Source: Annona cherimola
Lineage: Eukaryota > Streptophyta > Magnoliopsida > Magnoliales > Annonaceae
Reading direction: 5' to 3'
Length of the DNA: 64,000 nucleotides
Assembly (NCBI GenBank): GCA_030490835.1
Contig: CM059973.1
Coordinates: forward strand, 87,069,641-87,133,640
Below are positions 60,690 to 64,000 of this stretch, piece after piece (position 1 is the stretch's first letter; the number at the start of each line of letters is the position of its first letter). The translations under genes were made by a program, and so were the position numbers. The notes under the pieces are model-generated. The model was given only the letters and a program-made list of their open reading frames with translations. It was not told the DNA's origin and did not search any database.

Positions 60690-60990
60690 TGCAAAATTTT
60701 ATTTTTATTTTTTTATTTTTTTATATAATTGTTGATATAAATATATTTAACATATGTATTAAGTTTACTATTTTTAGAGATTTATAGATATTTTTTGAAT
60801 TTTTTAAAAACAGTGGCATTTCAATAGTTTAAAATTTATTAAAATGCCATTGCATTAAAAAATTCAAAAAAATATCTATAATTTTTTCAAAAATCGTAAA
60901 ACTTGATACGCGTGTTTAATACACTTAGATTAATAATTATATAAAAATTTTAAAAAATAAAAAATGAGTTAGATACACTCAAGTGCACCA
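60690..60990. mobile_element. Family-M MITE copy
   Basis: Contains the family core: 'tttaacatatgtattaagtt', 'aacagtggcatttcaatagt', its mirror 'attaaaatgccattgc', and 'gtgtttaatacacttagatt'. Ends near 'cattcgagtgcaaaat' and 'acactcaagtgcacc'. Target duplication not confirmed. Confidence 0.55.
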
Positions 60991-61149
60991 CAAATAAGTG
61001 CATCAAACTGCATTTAGCCTCAACTGTATTACTTTTGAGAACGAAATTTTTTTTTTAGGAAATAAAAAGTTCCATCAAATTCTCGTCTTATCCAAGTTGT
61101 GAGCAAGTTATGTTAATTTTTTCATCTAACCCTATTCATTTTGGTCCCA

Positions 61150-61365
61150 TTTTGATGATAATTTAAGCGCGTATTTTTAATTATTTCTTCAAAATTTTCT
61201 GATATAACTATTAGACTTTCAATCATTTTTATACAATTATTTAATAATTAAACTATTAATTTTAATTTTATTTTATTTACTCTTCGTCATCGCTTTTATC
61301 CTATTACATAATTTAATTTATTTAAAAATCTCTTACACCAGAAAATTTTCATCAAAGAGTCCCAG
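61150..61365. mobile_element. Family-H MITE
   Basis: Reverse-oriented family motifs: 'atttcttcaaaattttctga', 'tttttatacaattatttaat' and 'ctcttcgtcatcgctttta', ending near 'ttttcatcaaagagtcccag'. Bounds approximate. Confidence 0.4.
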
Positions 61366-61924
61366 ATCCACCTTAAAAAACTTAGTGTACACTCGTTGGG
61401 TTATATAAAAGCAAAAAAAAAACTTCGTGGGCACGCACCTAAAGAAATAAAAACTTTCGTGTTAGGCGGGGCCACTCGGTGAATTTGGTGTACACTCAAA
61501 AATAGGCATGTGCAAGTTAGAACTGGTAAATTCATTTGGAAATTAAAAATCAGTGGTTTTTTTTTTCTTGTACCCAAACCATTAATTATATTTAAAAGAT
61601 TATTTAACTAAAAAGTATTTAAATATTCATTTCCAAGTGATTTAGTTTTGTGAACCATCAGAACTACTTACGTCAAACATGATAAATGCATTCTTTAGCT
61701 AAACATATATGTGGAGACAATCAACCATTAGGATGTAAAAGAATAAGCCATGAAGCCATTAAATGATTCAGAACCTTTAGATCGGTTGCCCGTTGAAGTA
61801 GGGTTGAGTTTCACCACGTGGGGCTGGAAGGCGGCTGTTATCTTGCCAGGTTGGGGAGCTTGCGCAACATGGGGAGTGAGAAGGGGCGACGCGGCACGAG
61901 GAGGTGAACGATCCTGGATTGTTT

Positions 61925-62309
61925 GGAACCCAATCGTATGCACCCGGGTGTACTGTACTTATTTTTTTTATTTTTTTTTGAAATTTTTTTCATGAAGCTG
62001 TTAATATAAGTTTATTTAACATATGCATCAATTTTTACTATTTTTGGAGATTTTTAGATATTTTTTTTAGATTTTTAAAAATCAGTGGCATTTTCCGTAA
62101 TTTTAAATTACCGAAAATGACACTGATTTTCAAAAATCTAAAAAAAAATCTAAAAGTCTCAAAAAATAGTAAAAATTGATACATATGTTAAATAAACCTA
62201 GATTAACCATTGTATGAAAAAATTTTCAAAAAAAAAAAAAAAAAAAATAGGTGCAGTGCACCCGGGTGCACTGAGGCTGAATGCACCCGGGTGCATACGA
62301 TTGGGTTCC
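61925..62309. mobile_element. Mutator-like MITE (family M) with perfect termini
   Basis: The outer 26 bp at 61925-61950 and 62284-62309 are perfect inverted repeats (starting GGAACCCAATCGTATGC). Perfect 9-bp duplications, ggattgttt, flank it at 61916-61924 and 62310-62318. The 385-bp interior is almost palindromic, with mirror arms 'atgcatcaatttttactatt' and 'aatagtaaaaattgatacat' around a central aattttaaatta. This is the best-preserved copy in the window and defines the family. Non-coding. Confidence 0.92.
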
Positions 62310-62529
62310 GGATTGTTTAGGTACCCTTAATCATAGGCTGTGGCACACGTGATTAAATTTTCTTATTTTTTAAATTCCCTGTAACCGAGTCACATGCTGT
62401 TGGTAAACGGCTTTCGCTTACCCCACCGTGAAGAAAAAATAATGCGAATTAGAAGAATGCCGTCACTGCTCAACTTAATCGAGTCGCATTAGTTAGATCT
62501 TCATTTTTTTAATAAATTTTGAGATAAAA

Positions 62530-63055
62530 TTCGGTTTGGTATCGAATTGGCTCCTAGACAGCAGGTTAGATAAAAAGTGCATGTAAAATAAGATAATTTT
62601 AAGAATTTATATATTTATCAAGTATAAAAATACATTTATACTAAATTTAAACATTATATGCTTCAATATTTTACTAATTATTAAAAAATAAATCATTACT
62701 AAAGCAAAACATGAACAAATATAGTATAATTTTACTAAAATAAGTTATTATACAATTATATGTATATGCGCAAATTTCTTTTACCGATTCTTATATTATG
62801 TTCTAGATACATTGATTATCATATTATTGATATAGTTAATTATAAAAATGTGGAATTTTGAAATAAAATAATAATACGATTTAAACATACGTTCATAATT
62901 TTTAATAAATTAATGTATGCGGGGTAGGTTGGGATACAGTCGACTAACTTTGACCATATTTTTTAATTTAAGTTAAAATTTCTAACTCATTGTATTGAAT
63001 CAAAAAAATATTAATTTTATTTGATCAAGAAGAGTCAGGTCTCCCATCCTCGTAA
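62530..63055. mobile_element. Family-X hAT-like remnant
   Basis: Shares 'tatgcttcaatattttacta' and 'ccatattttttaatttaag' with the copies at 38357-39105 and 58556-59254. Termini are degraded and no target duplication is visible. Confidence 0.45.
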
Positions 63056-64000
63056 TTTTCACTATTTATGAAAATGAACTTCATCAAGAAATAAAATTTA
63101 AACGGAATATTTTCGGTTATCCCTACCTACTCGTAAACACATATATTTCAACGGAGGGTATATGCTTAGATAGAAAATATATCTACAAAATTATAAGCAA
63201 CCTACGGTTCTACCAACTCCATCACGCATCATACTCGCACAACAAAATGGATTAATTTGCAATTGCTTGATTTTTAAAATTTTCAAAATACCCCATAGGA
63301 AGATTATAGGTGATTGGCAAGTTTTGGATGTTCAAACAGATTGGGTGAAAAATTCATCACTTTGCTTAATTTTCTCTTAACATTTCCTATTTCTAATGAT
63401 ATAAGCGGCTTAACTGGAATGAAGAAATGAGATAACAATATAATGACTTACATTGAGAATAAGAAAGATTGTATTGAAAATGCAAATATTATATTAAAAA
63501 TTGAAAAAATCATGTTGAAAATGAAAAATCTCATACTATGCGAATCGTGTTTTTGATCCTAGAATCCTTTGAACGAAGTAATTTTCCTTCCCCCAAGCAT
63601 TCAAGCCTTATCAAAAATATCTCGAGACATCGATCCTAGCTTTGTACTGATTTGTGCAAAATAAACTTTCTAATTAACTTTGCTCAATTGCAATTATATA
63701 TATTATTTAATTTGAATATTTGGAAAACAAAGATTGCAAAATAAATCCTAATTTTAACATGTATGAGGCGATTTTAGATATAGCATGTATTGAACATAGT
63801 TTCAAATGTATTTTAAAACATTGTAAAACTATATTTAATCCATTTCATATCTAAAAGGTTTATTCTCACTACAAAAATTTATTTTACGTAATAATTCTTA
63901 TGGAGGTATAATCTTATGACCTCGGACTAAGTAATGATTTACTTAGTCCATGCCAATAAACTTATTTGTCAATTAATTTTTACTTTTTAATAAATTTATT
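63056..64000. other. AT-rich intergenic DNA, nothing recognised
   Basis: No credible coding frame, terminal repeat or RNA gene is seen. It continues to the window end. Confidence 0.45.

Overview
This window looks like nuclear DNA of a flowering plant. It is AT-rich. It has spliced genes with GT/AG introns, TA- and GA-rich microsatellites, and many small non-autonomous transposons. The protein families found (HAN-type GATA factor, TITAN-LIKE, tRNA-splicing endonuclease subunit SEN2, a plant alpha/beta hydrolase, an ERD6-like sugar transporter) fit angiosperms. I cannot name the species from the sequence alone.

Genes. (1) 208-654, minus: first exon of a HANABA TARANU-like GATA factor, split inside its zinc finger; the rest lies left of the window. 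(2) 9102-13932, minus: TITAN-LIKE zinc-finger protein, reconstructed as seven exons and 477 codons. (3) 14820-15563, minus: intronless catalytic tRNA-splicing endonuclease subunit (SEN2). (4) 24419-27841, plus: intact four-exon alpha/beta hydrolase of 312 aa. (5) 33977-40550, plus: its paralogue, now a pseudogene with a 4-bp deletion and a lost splice donor. (6) 44922-54640, minus: ERD6-like sugar transporter, reconstructed as 18 exons and 490 aa. No operon-like logic applies. These are independent genes of transcription control, tRNA processing, splicing or nuclear function, hydrolysis and vacuolar sugar transport.

Layout. 1-9100 is the HAN upstream region followed by repeat-rich intergenic DNA. 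9100-17300 holds the TITAN-LIKE/SEN2 gene pair. 17300-19140 is intergenic. 19140-44460 is a direct tandem duplication of about 12.5 kb (unit A about 19140-31676, unit B about 31677-44460) carrying the two hydrolase copies. The two units have since received different insertions: a solo LTR and one hAT element in A; a second hAT, a 3.3-kb LTR element and a cluster of TA-flanked MITEs in B. 44900-54700 is the transporter gene. 54700-64000 is mostly MITEs, a SINE, a dimeric repeat and hAT/MULE-like elements, with no recognisable complete gene.

I found no CRISPR, rRNA or convincing tRNA gene. I found no evidence of a new molecular system. The most informative content is the tandem duplication with one decaying hydrolase copy, and a set of transposons whose terminal repeats and target-site duplications can be read directly. 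All exon models come from reading frames, splice signals and remembered family similarity; no alignment was run.
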